Positions 28,683 to 37,191 of a stretch of 64,000 nucleotides of DNA are shown piece after piece; position 1 is the first letter of the stretch, and each line of letters opens with the position of its first letter. Source of the stretch: Bartonella machadoae (GTDB lineage: Bacteria; Pseudomonadota; Alphaproteobacteria; Rhizobiales; Rhizobiaceae); assembly GCF_022559585.1 (NCBI RefSeq), contig NZ_CP087114.1, positions 2,426,501 through 2,490,500 of the forward strand. The letters are read 5' to 3'. The notes under the pieces are model-generated. The model was given only the letters and a program-made list of their open reading frames with translations. It ran no database searches and was not told the DNA's origin. The position numbers and the translations under genes were made by a program.

Positions 28683-29660
28683 CTATTGAAGAATTTTTGT
28701 TGCGCGTTCAATAACTGTTTGCGGGATAACAATACCAGCTTTTTTAGCTGCTTTCATATCAATACGGATATCATTATTAGCCGCTAGCACAACATCAATA
28801 TCGCCAGGTTTTTCACCCTTTAAAATACGCACAGCCAACTTCCCAGCATCAACCCCTACATCATAGAAATTGACACCTTGGGTCATAAAAGGTCCACGTC
28901 CTATAGAATTATAGTCGACAGAGAATACAGGAATATTTGCTTCCTGAGCAACTTTTACTGCTCCTTCTAAAGAAGACAAGATTGTATTATCAGCAGGAAT
29001 AAAAATAATATCGACCTTACCAATTAAGGCACGTGTTGCCGCTTGAACATCAGAAAGCTTAGGTGCAGAAGAAGGAACAACTTCGATTCCCACTTTAATG
29101 GCTTCTTCTTTTAACGTCTTAAGTGTTGACACGGAGTTTGCTTCAGAAGCATTATAAAGATAACCAAGTTTTTTCAAATTGGGTTTTACTTCCCGCAAAA
29201 GATTAAGACTTCCCGCAATATCTATACGATCAGAAGTCCCTGTTACATTACCACCAGGCTTGATAAGGGAAGGGACTACTTTTGCTCCAACAGGATCAGA
29301 AATTGCAGCAAAAACAATAGGAATTGTCTTTGTTGCCGCAGACATTGTTTGCGCTGAAGGCGTCGTAATCGCTACAATAACATCAGGTTTATCACCAACA
29401 AATTTACGTGCAATTTGCGTTGCTGTAGAAATATTACCCTGTGCGGATAAGAAAGTGAGTTCAAAATTTTCACCCTGCTTATAGCCACTTTCCGCCAAAG
29501 CATCTTCCACTCCTTTGCGCACAGCATCCGCAGCAGGGTGCGACATAATTTGTGTAATTGCCACTTTAACATGTTTAGTATGATCATCTGCTTTTGCAAA
29601 ACCATTTATGATAAAAACAGCTGCAACCACTATCCACAATATATTTATTTTTTTAAACAT
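28683..29660 (-). CDS. ABC transporter substrate-binding protein (COG2984/TrpX type)
   Basis: A 325-residue periplasmic binding protein with a signal peptide (INILWIVVAAVFIINGFAKA, cleavage after about residue 24) and a two-lobe fold of the ABC_sub_bind family (VAITQIMSHPAADAVRKGV, PDVIVAITTPSAQTM, IPIVFAAISDPVGA). Relatives are TrpX-like proteins that bind tryptophan or tyrosine in some Gram-positive species; the ligand here is unknown. It is the first gene of the importer operon (binding protein, permease, ATPase) and has a 54-bp gap to the permease. Confidence 0.9.
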   Translation of the reverse strand: MFKKINILWIVVAAVFIINGFAKADDHTKHVKVAITQIMSHPAADAVRKGVEDALAESGYKQGENFELTFLSAQGNISTATQIARKFVGDKPDVIVAITTPSAQTMSAATKTIPIVFAAISDPVGAKVVPSLIKPGGNVTGTSDRIDIAGSLNLLREVKPNLKKLGYLYNASEANSVSTLKTLKEEAIKVGIEVVPSSAPKLSDVQAATRALIGKVDIIFIPADNTILSSLEGAVKVAQEANIPVFSVDYNSIGRGPFMTQGVNFYDVGVDAGKLAVRILKGEKPGDIDVVLAANNDIRIDMKAAKKAGIVIPQTVIERATKILQ

Positions 29661-29853
29661 TCTACTCCGCCCCTCTTGTGCAATAATTAAGGAGGGACAA
29701 TCTATTAAAAAATACTATTTAAATCAATCTTTATTTTCATTTTTGAAACACTTACAAAATAAATCAAACTAAAATGTTATTTTTTTGTTGCAATTCGCTA
29801 AAGCCTAAGCCATACAAGCGGTATCTGAAGCAAAATATGTTTCGAATCGGTGA

Positions 29854-29928
29854 GCGGGTGTAGCTCAGGGGTAGAGCACAACCTTGCCAAGGTTGGGGTC
29901 GTGGGTTCGAATCCCATCGCCCGCTCCA
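29854..29928 (+). tRNA. tRNA-Gly (anticodon GCC), CCA encoded
   Basis: The sequence folds as a clover leaf: acceptor stem GCGGGTG pairing with CGCCCGC, D-arm with AGCTCAGGGGTAGAGC, anticodon stem CAACC/GGTTG around loop TTGCCAA (anticodon GCC), T-arm GTGGG-TTCGAAT-CCCAT, discriminator T and encoded CCA at 29926-29928. It reads GGC/GGU glycine codons. The prophage begins 16 bp downstream, outside the tRNA. Confidence 0.97.
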
Positions 29929-29944
29929 TAGATCGTAAAGAAGT

Positions 29945-30022
29945 TGTAGCTTGTGTAGCTTGCCACTGTGTAGCTTGCCTGTAGCTTGCCACTAGGTTTT
30001 GCATAATTTGACACCAGGTTTT
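29945..30022. repeat. Candidate phage terminus with TGTAGCTTG transposase-site repeats
   Basis: TGTAGCTTG occurs at 29945, 29954, 29969 and 29980, three times extended to TGTAGCTTGCC and twice to TGTAGCTTGCCAC. A second pair, AGGTTTTGCA, follows at 29994 and 30013. The first copy begins with TG, the terminal dinucleotide of Mu-family elements, 16 bp after the tRNA. The five bases before it, GAAGT (29940-29944), would be one copy of the target duplication. Inference: these are the transposase-binding sites of the phage's right end. The matching end is outside the window. Confidence 0.7.
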
Positions 30023-30384
30023 GCAGCAATTCATTTTTTTTCACAGAGTTTTTAAGCGGTTCTCAGAGAAGCTTTAAGAGGTGTTTAGAACCGCTTTCAT
30101 GAGTCTTATTTTGCTCTGCCCAGAATCACAATTTAAGATGATACATCTCTTCCAATAATCCCATTATTTGACATCTAAAATCTGTAAAACATGCATGCAG
30201 AGACCAACAAATTTTGTATCATTTGCATCATATTTTGTAAAAATGACCTCCTTTTCAAAGGATTTTCATTTTTTCAAAGGGCTCTCAAAGGGTCTTCAAA
30301 GGTCATTTATTGCCTCTTTTAGGGGAATTGAATAATCGTTTTTTCCTATCCCAAGCATATTACTAAAAAGAGAAAAAGCATTTG
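30023..30384. other. Terminal non-coding region of prophage with two inverted repeats
   Basis: No gene was found. AAGCGGTTCT (30054-30063) faces AGAACCGCTT (30087-30096), and AAATGACCT (30241-30249) faces AGGTCATTT (30300-30308). Inside the second pair the hexamer CAAAGG occurs four times. The hairpins could end the late transcript coming from gene D, but neither is followed by a clear T run on the minus strand. Confidence 0.45.
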
Positions 30385-30702
30385 AGCAATTCGGTCAACT
30401 TGACCCAATTGCTAATCTTCACGCACTTGGTACAACTTGTACCAATTTCTTCAAATGCCTATCATCATCAATCAAAAGGTCAAGTTGACCCTTTGATTTT
30501 TTATCCCCTTCACACTTTAATATATTGTGATTTGAAAATGCATTATCGCTTCTCTGAGCAATAGGGGCAACTTGCACCTATTGCATGATAACAAACAATT
30601 CGGTCAACTTGACCCTATTTCTCATCAGCAAACCAAAGTGCAATGTTTACACTTTGATTCACATGCGCATCACCGATCAAAGGATAAACTTTACTTTTTG
30701 AT
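30385..30702. repeat. Cluster of seven related palindromes (family P)
   Basis: Seven odd-length palindromes share a central AA(C/G)TT core or a degenerate form of it: centred at 30399 (core GGTCAACTTGACC, arms AGCAATT/AATTGCT), 30436 (perfect TTGGTACAACTTGTACCAA), 30484 (ATCAAA..TTTGAT around GGTCAAGTTGACC), 30571 (GCAATAGG..CCTATTGC), 30608 (GGTCAACTTGACC), 30645 (CAAAGTG..CACTTTG, degenerate) and 30689 (ATCAAAGG..TTTTTGAT, degenerate). Three of the six spacings are exactly 37 bp. Closely related palindromes occur inside the ParB-like gene at 63551-63787 and I found none elsewhere in the window. Role unknown; protein-binding sites are the simplest idea. Confidence 0.85.
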
Positions 30703-30711
30703 TTTCTCATT

Positions 30712-31719
30712 CTAGTAGCTACCCTCTTCCCATGGCTGTTTTCCCTTCTCTGGTGCCTCTAAGGTGATTTCTGTGGTATAGCCGCTTTGTTTCTCATAGC
30801 GGTGGGTCACGGTTGCGGCTTTCCATGGACCATTGATTTGCTCACGGAACCCTTGCAAAAGGAGAGGTTGATCGGCCATGATTTCTGGACGCCCTTCTAA
30901 AACCAAAGAACCACTGCCCATGCTACGGCACAGCCGGTCTGATTCTGATGCGGCAGCAGCTAAAGCTTCCTCTCTGCAAGGATAGCAACCACGCAAACGC
31001 CGTGTGGGACCTTTGAGGTTTGTGCGATATTTGACAGATAGCTGTTTACCTTGCGAGCGATCAAAGTACGTTGATTCAACGCTGCCATATTGGGTGCGTG
31101 GCTCGAGGGTAAATTCCCAACTGGAACAATCATGCTTGGCAAGAGTGAGGGGCGGTAAATTGTTGCCGCTTAAAAATAAAAATTTATTGTCTTTGATTAA
31201 AAAACGTGCCTGCATACGCTCTGCAAGGCGGGTTAAAAAATCAATTGTCGATTGATCAGTGCGCACCACATAAGGCAAGGTTTTGCTATAAAATTCTTGG
31301 TCGACTTTGGCTTGATAACCATGGCGCTTGGCTAAGCTTTCAACAATCTCACCAATGGTTTTATTGTCAAAATGCTCACTTGCTTGTTCTTTGAGTTCGC
31401 CACGCATTGAAGCGCTTTTGCCGCAAAGGTGTAAAACCTCTCCATCACTGCCCCCGATACTGACAACAGATTCAACAACAAAACGCCCCATAACCGCACT
31501 GATGCTGTCCTGATAACCAAACAGCACCTGCAAGGTGCTGTTCTTTTGTGGAACCTCTAAATCATTGTCCCTATCATCAAACTCCGCTTCAAAACGATCG
31601 GCTTCATTGCCGGCATGATCGGTAATGGTGGCGCTAAGAAGACGCTGGTAAAAAACCTCATGGACGGGTTTGTCTCCAACCTTAACCTCGATAAAAGGAT
31701 ATGTCCGCCTTAATCCCAT
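30712..31719 (-). CDS. Tail protein D (P2 gpD/late control D family)
   Basis: A 335-residue protein of the phage late control gene D family: YPFIEVKVGDKPVHEVFY at the start, the AEFDDRDNDLEVP and VLFGYQD stretches, and DQSTIDFLTRLAERMQARF in the middle. Family knowledge: it is the tail-hub protein that links the spike (V) to the tube, comparable to T4 gp27. ATG 31719 overlaps the X gene by ten bases. It is the last gene of the late operon; downstream lies the palindrome cluster. Confidence 0.9.
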   Translation of the reverse strand: MGLRRTYPFIEVKVGDKPVHEVFYQRLLSATITDHAGNEADRFEAEFDDRDNDLEVPQKNSTLQVLFGYQDSISAVMGRFVVESVVSIGGSDGEVLHLCGKSASMRGELKEQASEHFDNKTIGEIVESLAKRHGYQAKVDQEFYSKTLPYVVRTDQSTIDFLTRLAERMQARFLIKDNKFLFLSGNNLPPLTLAKHDCSSWEFTLEPRTQYGSVESTYFDRSQGKQLSVKYRTNLKGPTRRLRGCYPCREEALAAAASESDRLCRSMGSGSLVLEGRPEIMADQPLLLQGFREQINGPWKAATVTHRYEKQSGYTTEITLEAPEKGKQPWEEGSY

Positions 31720-31964
31720 AACCGCTTCACTCTGCTTTGAGGAGGAACAAAGACAAATTCAGGCAAAGTGATCTCTAAACCCCGTGGCAAAACAGCACCA
31801 TATTGGGCAATCCCTGGATTGGCTCTCAAGGTGGCTTCTAAATAGCCCTCTAAGAATCCAGCCTGTTGACGGTCTCCCAACACCGCCATGGCATGTTGAA
31901 AGCAAATCAGATCGAGGCTCATATCTTCTAACTCTACAACAACGTGCTTTGCTGGTAGCTTCAT
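31710..31964 (-). CDS. Tail protein X
   Basis: An 84-residue protein matching P2 gpX: DLICFQHAMAVLGDRQQAGFLEGYLEATLRANPGIAQYGAVLPRGLEITLPE, that is, a LysM-like fold with the conserved N-P-x-L/I-A and P-x-G-x-x-I-x-L-P pattern. Family knowledge: it is a small hub-associated protein of contractile tails. ATG 31964 overlaps the stop of the U gene in ATGA, and its own end overlaps D, so translation is coupled through U-X-D. Confidence 0.88.
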   Translation of the reverse strand: MKLPAKHVVVELEDMSLDLICFQHAMAVLGDRQQAGFLEGYLEATLRANPGIAQYGAVLPRGLEITLPEFVFVPPQSRVKRLWD

Positions 31965-32407
31965 AGCTGTTGTCCCTCTTGGAAATATCCTTGTGGTTTG
32001 CCCCCATCAAAAAAGGGCAACAGACTGATGGAATAACGGATACGCTGCGATTGACCAGAGCGACTGATATAATCGTGGTCTTTCGTGATGGAGGTAATCA
32101 CCACGGGACCATGGAATATGGCACTATAACTCATATCATTGACCCAACGAAGCATCTGCACCGGTTTTGCTGCTCGTATGGTCATGGTGAGTGCATCAAT
32201 GGCTATACGATCACCAAACTCTTCTGGAAACCACACGCCATGGATGGTTTTGGCATCATTGCCATAGCCGGTAAATTGCAAGCTGGGGGCTTTGCCAAAA
32301 CGCTCCATAGACACCCATGAGGCGGAGAACTCTTCTTCAAAGGATTGGAAATTCAGCCAATCGACATAAAATTGATGCGGACCTAGCATCATCAAAGGAT
32401 CTTTCAT
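31961..32407 (-). CDS. Tail terminator-like protein U (P2 gpU family)
   Basis: 148 residues from ATG 32407, which has GGGAGGAGGAAA directly upstream; the longer open frame to 32488 overlaps the tape measure gene and is not needed. The protein shows the gpU pattern MMLGPHQFYVDWLNFQSF, RFGKAPSLQFTGYGNDAKTI and GVWFPEEFGD. Family knowledge: gpU is a tail-tip/tail-completion protein of P2-like tails. It begins the U-X-D group after the tape measure gene. Confidence 0.88.
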   Translation of the reverse strand: MKDPLMMLGPHQFYVDWLNFQSFEEEFSASWVSMERFGKAPSLQFTGYGNDAKTIHGVWFPEEFGDRIAIDALTMTIRAAKPVQMLRWVNDMSYSAIFHGPVVITSITKDHDYISRSGQSQRIRYSISLLPFFDGGKPQGYFQEGQQL

Positions 32408-32438
32408 TTTCCTCCTCCCCTCATTGTTTTCCCTCCCC

Positions 32439-34787
32439 TTATTCTGTGCCGCCATGCAAGGCATTGGCTTTTGCCCGTTGGAGGGCATGACTTACCGCAC
32501 GGCCGGTAGCAAGAGGATCACGCGCCCCATTGACATGCACGGTGACATTTTGATGGTGATAAACGGATGCGCTCTGCTTGCTTTTGTCCGTTGCCTGCGT
32601 TGTCACAGGGCTGGTTTGCGGGTGACCGGCAAATTGTACAATCGGCTGCAAAGCTGTTTTGCCACCAAGCCAACTGGGCAAATGAAACATGTTGGAGATA
32701 TCAATCGAACCAATCCATCCTTTGATGCGACCGGATAAGGATTTAAAAAAATCAGCCAACTTTGTGATGGAGGACATAAAGCCATCGACAATCCCATTGG
32801 CAAGATCTTCTCCAGCCTGTTCCATACCCGCCTTGGCTTCTTCTGAGAGCTTTTCGCGAGCAAAAAAACTGCTCAACCAGCTCCAAAAGCTGGAGAGACT
32901 TTGCTTAAAACCCTCCCAGACATTACCAAACCATTGGGATATAGCGACAAGCCCCTGTTTGAACTTTTGCCAAGCTTGAGAAAAGTCAAAAGCAGCAGAA
33001 AGGGTATTTTTCCACTTGGTGATGGTTGCGGTATCAGCACCAAAAAAGCGCATGACAGCTTCAAAGATACGGCCAAAAGCGTGGACCAGCCCGCGAGCAA
33101 AACCTTTGACAAAAGAAGAAAACCGGTCCCAATATTTCCACAAGGCAAAACAAGCAGCCATGATCACTGCAACAACAGCGGCAATGAGCGCCCCTATCGG
33201 GGAAAAAACAGCACCAACAACAGAGGCAATGCCTGCGGCTACCACCTCTATCACTGTGCCAACCCAACCAAAAGCAGCAGCAAATGCACTGCCTGAAACC
33301 ATAAGCCCGCGAAAGCCTGCCACCAACAAAGTCATGGGTCGCAAGAGACGAAGCGTGCTCCCACCAAGAGTTGCCGCCATAATTCCCAAAGAGCGCCCTG
33401 AAGCGATTAAGCTGCGCCAACTTGTTTTAAGCGCACGACTAAGCGTTCCAAGCTTAACAAAAGAAGTCATGAGTTGAAGAAGCCCAAGGCGTGTGCCAGC
33501 CATGGTAAAGCGCAACACCCGCAGAGCAATATTAAAAGCCATAAGGGTGCTAATGGTTTTGACAATCGCACTGGTTAAGGCGGGATGGGCATTGGCCCAT
33601 GCCATCAAGCCATTGATAAAATTGCCAACACTTTCCATCAAACTGTTAACATGGGGCAACAACACGTTGCCAATGGTAATGCCCAAAGCCACGATGCGGT
33701 TTTGCAAAAGTTCAAATTGCCGGATGGCACCAGTTGCTTGTTTATCCGCTTCTTGCTCTACGGAGCCTTTAAAAACTTTGGGGTCTTTAACAAATTCGAG
33801 CGCTTGGCTTAACAATTCTGGATTGCCAACCAATTTGGCAAAGTCACCGGTAAAATCGCGCCCAGCAATGGCAATCAGGGAACGCATACCCTGTTCGGAT
33901 TTGGCTAAAACATCAAAAAAGCGCACTAACGTGCCGGTTGCATCTTTGTCGATGTCTTGGAGAAACTTTTGCCGTGACAGCCCAATATTGACAAAAGCAT
34001 CTTCAATATGTTTGCCCCCTGCCTGAATACGCGAACTCATGGCATTAAAACCACGCGCCGCACTCTCAGGGACAATCCCCGCAGAAATCATCGCGGTACC
34101 AAAAGCAGCCGTTTCACGGGCAGTGAGCTTAAACATGGTGGCAGCACCGGTGGCACGATTGGTAAAATCAGACACTTCACTGGCTTTAGCCGCCATATGG
34201 TTGGAGAGATGGTTGATGGCATCGCCTAACTCTTCAATGCCTGTCTGATTGAGTTTGAAGACATTGCGCAATTTGGCAAAGCGTTCACCAATCTGGTCCC
34301 CCGTCATATCAAAAGCCACAGCCGCTTTGGCAGCGTAAAGACTAAAAGCTTCGAGATCTTGCTCGCCAATCCCCGCTTGGCTGGCACTGGTCATCAGTTC
34401 CAAAACCTCACGTGCAGCAAGCGGGATTTTGGTTGAGGTCTCAAGAGCAAAGCGGCGCAATTCCTTTAAGCGATGCAGAGGCGCATCAAGAACCTTTTCC
34501 AAGCCCTTCATCGATTGATCAAATTGCATGGCCTTATAGAGGGGGGCAATCAAGGTTGCGGTTTGGGCAATTGCCCCCACCATGCGCCCTCGCGCTTGGA
34601 TAAAAGCCATTTCAGCATTCTTGGTTGCATCCTCAAGATGTTGAGGATCAAACCAATTTTTAAAGTGTTGTCGTGTCTTGTTTTGCAAATGGGCAACATC
34701 GGCACTAAAGGCTTGCAAATCGCGCTTGGCAGAGGCTATCCCTTCTTGCAGATGATTGACAAAACGCACAACAAGGGAAACATCCAT
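32439..34787 (-). CDS. Tail tape measure protein
   Basis: A 782-residue protein of the TP901-type tape measure family: a helical N-terminus, the conserved region RFALETSTKIPLAAREVLELMTSASQAGI (about residues 125-155), a block rich in Ala and Gly with hydrophobic helices (about residues 500-560), and a charged C-terminal part. Family knowledge: its length sets tail length and it guides DNA entry. ATG 34787 has AGGAG five bases upstream and follows the end of the E' frame by eight bases, the classic position of a tape measure behind a frameshifted chaperone gene. Confidence 0.93.
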   Translation of the reverse strand: MDVSLVVRFVNHLQEGIASAKRDLQAFSADVAHLQNKTRQHFKNWFDPQHLEDATKNAEMAFIQARGRMVGAIAQTATLIAPLYKAMQFDQSMKGLEKVLDAPLHRLKELRRFALETSTKIPLAAREVLELMTSASQAGIGEQDLEAFSLYAAKAAVAFDMTGDQIGERFAKLRNVFKLNQTGIEELGDAINHLSNHMAAKASEVSDFTNRATGAATMFKLTARETAAFGTAMISAGIVPESAARGFNAMSSRIQAGGKHIEDAFVNIGLSRQKFLQDIDKDATGTLVRFFDVLAKSEQGMRSLIAIAGRDFTGDFAKLVGNPELLSQALEFVKDPKVFKGSVEQEADKQATGAIRQFELLQNRIVALGITIGNVLLPHVNSLMESVGNFINGLMAWANAHPALTSAIVKTISTLMAFNIALRVLRFTMAGTRLGLLQLMTSFVKLGTLSRALKTSWRSLIASGRSLGIMAATLGGSTLRLLRPMTLLVAGFRGLMVSGSAFAAAFGWVGTVIEVVAAGIASVVGAVFSPIGALIAAVVAVIMAACFALWKYWDRFSSFVKGFARGLVHAFGRIFEAVMRFFGADTATITKWKNTLSAAFDFSQAWQKFKQGLVAISQWFGNVWEGFKQSLSSFWSWLSSFFAREKLSEEAKAGMEQAGEDLANGIVDGFMSSITKLADFFKSLSGRIKGWIGSIDISNMFHLPSWLGGKTALQPIVQFAGHPQTSPVTTQATDKSKQSASVYHHQNVTVHVNGARDPLATGRAVSHALQRAKANALHGGTE

Positions 34788-34795
34788 AACAGCTC

Positions 34796-35331
34796 CTATT
34801 CCAACATCTGCTGTTCATATTCTTGGGATTTCAAGCGTGCTAATTCATTGCGATAAAAAATGACATCCAGCCAATCCATCTGGTTGATCTCTAAAGCCGA
34901 CCAACGAAAATGAAGCGCTAATTCGGCTCCAAATTGTCCAGCATAAGGGATTGGCGTCCCATAAAAAAAGCAAAAAAAGCCTTCAAGATTGCCATCATAT
35001 CAACAGTATCAATCCGATCAATCAGTTCAACCGTTTCATGGGACATATCCGCCAAAAGCGCTGTAATGCCTTCTGTCGCCTCATTGGTGAATAAAACTTG
35101 CGAAAGCTTGACAAGCAGAACATCATTGGAGAGCGTTTTCTGCTTGCCAATTTCTGGAGCCAGCAATTGTGTCAATTGCGGTCCTATCAGCACTGCCAAT
35201 TGCTTGGCATGTTTGAAGGTGGGGCGATAAAAGGTTAATTTATTGCGTGTTGCTTGCTTACCATCACTGTCTGATATAAGCAGCGGCACTTGCAATTCCA
35301 CAGCAATGCTTGTTTGTAAATTTGTCATCAT
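34796..35331 (-). CDS. E-E' fusion made by -1 ribosomal frameshift
   Basis: The E frame contains two T-TTT-TTT heptamers (gct ttt ttt). After a -1 slip at the second, reading passes the E stop and goes on through YGTPIPYAGQFGAELALHF and RWSALEINQMDWLDVIF to TAG at 34796-34798. The extension begins 9 to 20 codons before the E stop and adds about 40 residues. Family knowledge: P2 E/E' and lambda G/GT use the same -1 device, and the longer protein loads the tape measure. The E' end is eight bases before the tape measure start. The frameshift itself is inference from frame and slip sites. Confidence 0.75.
34918..35331 (-). CDS. Tail assembly chaperone E
   Basis: A 137-residue protein related to P2 gpE-type tail assembly chaperones: RNKLTFYRPTFKHAKQLAVLIG, then an acidic and hydrophobic helical part, ending QSLMLDNLEPN. 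Two ATG codons (35331 and 35328) follow AGGAAACT. Two T7 runs occur near the 3' end (plus-strand A7 at about 34972-34978 and 34981-34987) and serve as slip sites for the E' extension. The gene lies between the tube and the tape measure genes as expected. Confidence 0.88.
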   Translation of the reverse strand: MMTNLQTSIAVELQVPLLISDSDGKQATRNKLTFYRPTFKHAKQLAVLIGPQLTQLLAPEIGKQKTLSNDVLLVKLSQVLFTNEATEGITALLADMSHETVELIDRIDTVDMMAILKAFFAFFMGRQSLMLDNLEPN

Positions 35332-35337
35332 AGTTTC

Positions 35338-35856
35338 CTATAAATTGAGGATAGAGCGCCTGCGCCCACCAATATCCTGCCCATTGCGCACAAGCCAACC
35401 GCCCCGTTTAAACGAAAAGCGATGCAAAACAGCACCATCCCAATATTCGCTATAGTCCCAAATATTCTTAATCTCACAATCATAGCCCGTTGCTTTTCCA
35501 GCAGTAAGCCCTTCGCTATCGACTTTGACCAAGCGCCCTGTGACATCAATGGAATGTTCATGCTCGCGCCCATCTTCTTCAGACACAACATGTTTTTTGC
35601 CAGTAAATTTATGACGAAGACCAGGGGGACCAGCAAAGATACCAATGACTTCGGGGGTGTGGCTGCGGATCTTCATTTGCAAGCTTAAAGCTTTCACACC
35701 AAGACCGCTCACATCAATTTGCATATCAGAACCGCCCGGTTGATAGGTTTCGGTGAGTTCTTCTAAGGTGGGCAGTTTCAGCGTTTCAAGATCAAGATGA
35801 AGATTGACATCATCATCAACAATCAGGGTAAAACCGCGAACAATCCGTAAAGTCAT
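35338..35856 (-). CDS. Major tail tube protein (P2 FII-like)
   Basis: A 172-residue protein matching the P2 FII tube family: IVDDDVNLHLDLETLKLPTLEELTETYQPGGSDMQIDV at the start and the beta-rich middle with GLGVKALSLQMKIRSHTP. Family knowledge: it polymerises into the inner tail tube. ATG 35856 has AAGGAG upstream and overlaps the sheath stop (ATGA). It stands directly behind the sheath gene, as in P2 and BcepMu-type tails. Confidence 0.92.
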   Translation of the reverse strand: MTLRIVRGFTLIVDDDVNLHLDLETLKLPTLEELTETYQPGGSDMQIDVSGLGVKALSLQMKIRSHTPEVIGIFAGPPGLRHKFTGKKHVVSEEDGREHEHSIDVTGRLVKVDSEGLTAGKATGYDCEIKNIWDYSEYWDGAVLHRFSFKRGGWLVRNGQDIGGRRRSILNL

Positions 35857-37142
35857 GCTGCACTCCTTGCTGCTTTGCGATAGCTCTCTAGCGTATCGCC
35901 AAATTGATAGGTCATTTTCTTTTGGATGTCTTCAGCCAATCGGTCAAAATAAGCGCCATTGCGCCGGCTCCCAAAACTTAAATCTTCGAGAGGAGGCACT
36001 TCTTCGGCATCAAATTCAACCCGCAGCTTGCCCAATTGCAAAGTGCTATTGGAATTCAAATCACGATCAAACCAAACACGTCCACCAAGCAGGGCACCAC
36101 GAGCAATCATATCATCAAGAAACTGCGTGAGAGAGCGGGTAATGGCAATGACATGTTGACCGGTCAAATTCTCATCATTGGCAAAAGGGCGGAAACTATT
36201 GATGATGGTCTTTTCCAGTGCTGCACGGGTGCGCACCACATTGACAAAGCGCCAAAGCGGATCAGAAGATGTGGTATGATTGCCCCATAAAATCCGTCCA
36301 TTGGCAGCCATTTGACCTTGCGCATTTTGGCTAAGCCGTGCCGGAATAAAGGTAGCAATATCGGCTTGGTTAAGACGATTTGCCTCATGATCGATTTCGC
36401 CATCAAAATAGCTAATGGGGCGCGCTGTGCCTAAAATGCCGTGCACATCTTGGTTTGAAGGCGACCAAAAAACACCCCCCTTTTGCTTATCGCGTTTGAT
36501 AAACATCGCTGCGGCAAAGGGACTTGCCGGTTTAATACAATAACCACCCTCACCGTTTGCCACCCGCACGAAGGGGTCAATCAAATAACAAAAGCGTGAG
36601 GAAAAATCGGCGCGATAAACAAGGCTTTCTTCGGTGTTTTTGCCCCCTGTGTCAAAAACCGCAATCGCTTGCAGCTTTTCGGCAACCTGTTCAAGTGCGT
36701 CAGCCACGGGGTTCTTAGCATTGTCAAGGCGCCCTGCACTATAAGCTGGTGCCAATAAAATCCCAGGTTCAACCCCTAAATGCCCACGCGCATGGGTCAA
36801 AGCATGAACACCAGTTAAGGCAGCATTGGACCCTACCATTTCGGCTTGTGTTTCAGAAATTGTCGCCTTTTCCTCTACCCGCACAAGGACAATTTTGGCC
36901 TCAACCCCTTGCGCGCGCACAGCATGAATCACATCAAGAGCTGTGCCTCTTTGCCCCAGCTTTTGGATTTTCTCTGTTTCATGGGTAAAGATCAGAACAG
37001 GTTCGTTTACCGGATAAATTTGTCCATCAGCATCAGGGGCTGTAACAACCGCGCCAATCGCCGTCTGATCAAATGTTGCCAACGGCCTAGAGCTTTCACC
37101 AGCCTCAACAATGCGGATACCATGATTAAATTCTGTTGCCAT
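35853..37142 (-). CDS. Contractile tail sheath protein
   Basis: About 429 residues from ATG 37142 (MATEFNHGIRIVEAG) with GGAGCGCAAG upstream. The family pattern is clear: AVVTAPDADGQIYPVNEPVLIF, LGVEPGILLAPAYS, ISYFDGEIDHEANRLNQADIATFI and the C-terminal DDMIARGALLGGRVWFDRDLN. Family knowledge: it forms the contractile outer sheath of P2-like tails. The open frame up to 37214 would cross the putative late promoter at 37192-37215, which supports the shorter form. It is the first gene of the tail operon from that promoter. Confidence 0.93.
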   Translation of the reverse strand: MATEFNHGIRIVEAGESSRPLATFDQTAIGAVVTAPDADGQIYPVNEPVLIFTHETEKIQKLGQRGTALDVIHAVRAQGVEAKIVLVRVEEKATISETQAEMVGSNAALTGVHALTHARGHLGVEPGILLAPAYSAGRLDNAKNPVADALEQVAEKLQAIAVFDTGGKNTEESLVYRADFSSRFCYLIDPFVRVANGEGGYCIKPASPFAAAMFIKRDKQKGGVFWSPSNQDVHGILGTARPISYFDGEIDHEANRLNQADIATFIPARLSQNAQGQMAANGRILWGNHTTSSDPLWRFVNVVRTRAALEKTIINSFRPFANDENLTGQHVIAITRSLTQFLDDMIARGALLGGRVWFDRDLNSNSTLQLGKLRVEFDAEEVPPLEDLSFGSRRNGAYFDRLAEDIQKKMTYQFGDTLESYRKAARSAA

Positions 37143-37191
37143 CTTGCGCTCCAAATCAATAAAGCAACAATAACAACAAGGATCAAACCGC

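Noticed and set aside
29798-30034. 78-codon minus-strand frame over the tRNA-Gly gene
   Set aside because: It is the antisense of the tRNA (the familiar MGFEPTTPTLARL-type spurious product) and crosses the phage junction.
30385-30702. Plain transcription terminators
   Set aside because: One copy (30471-30501) is followed by a T run, but seven in a row, most without T runs, and the coding copies at 63551-63787 do not fit terminators.
33016-33477. 153-codon plus-strand frame opposite the tape measure gene
   Set aside because: It is antisense to a well-supported tape measure gene and low in complexity.
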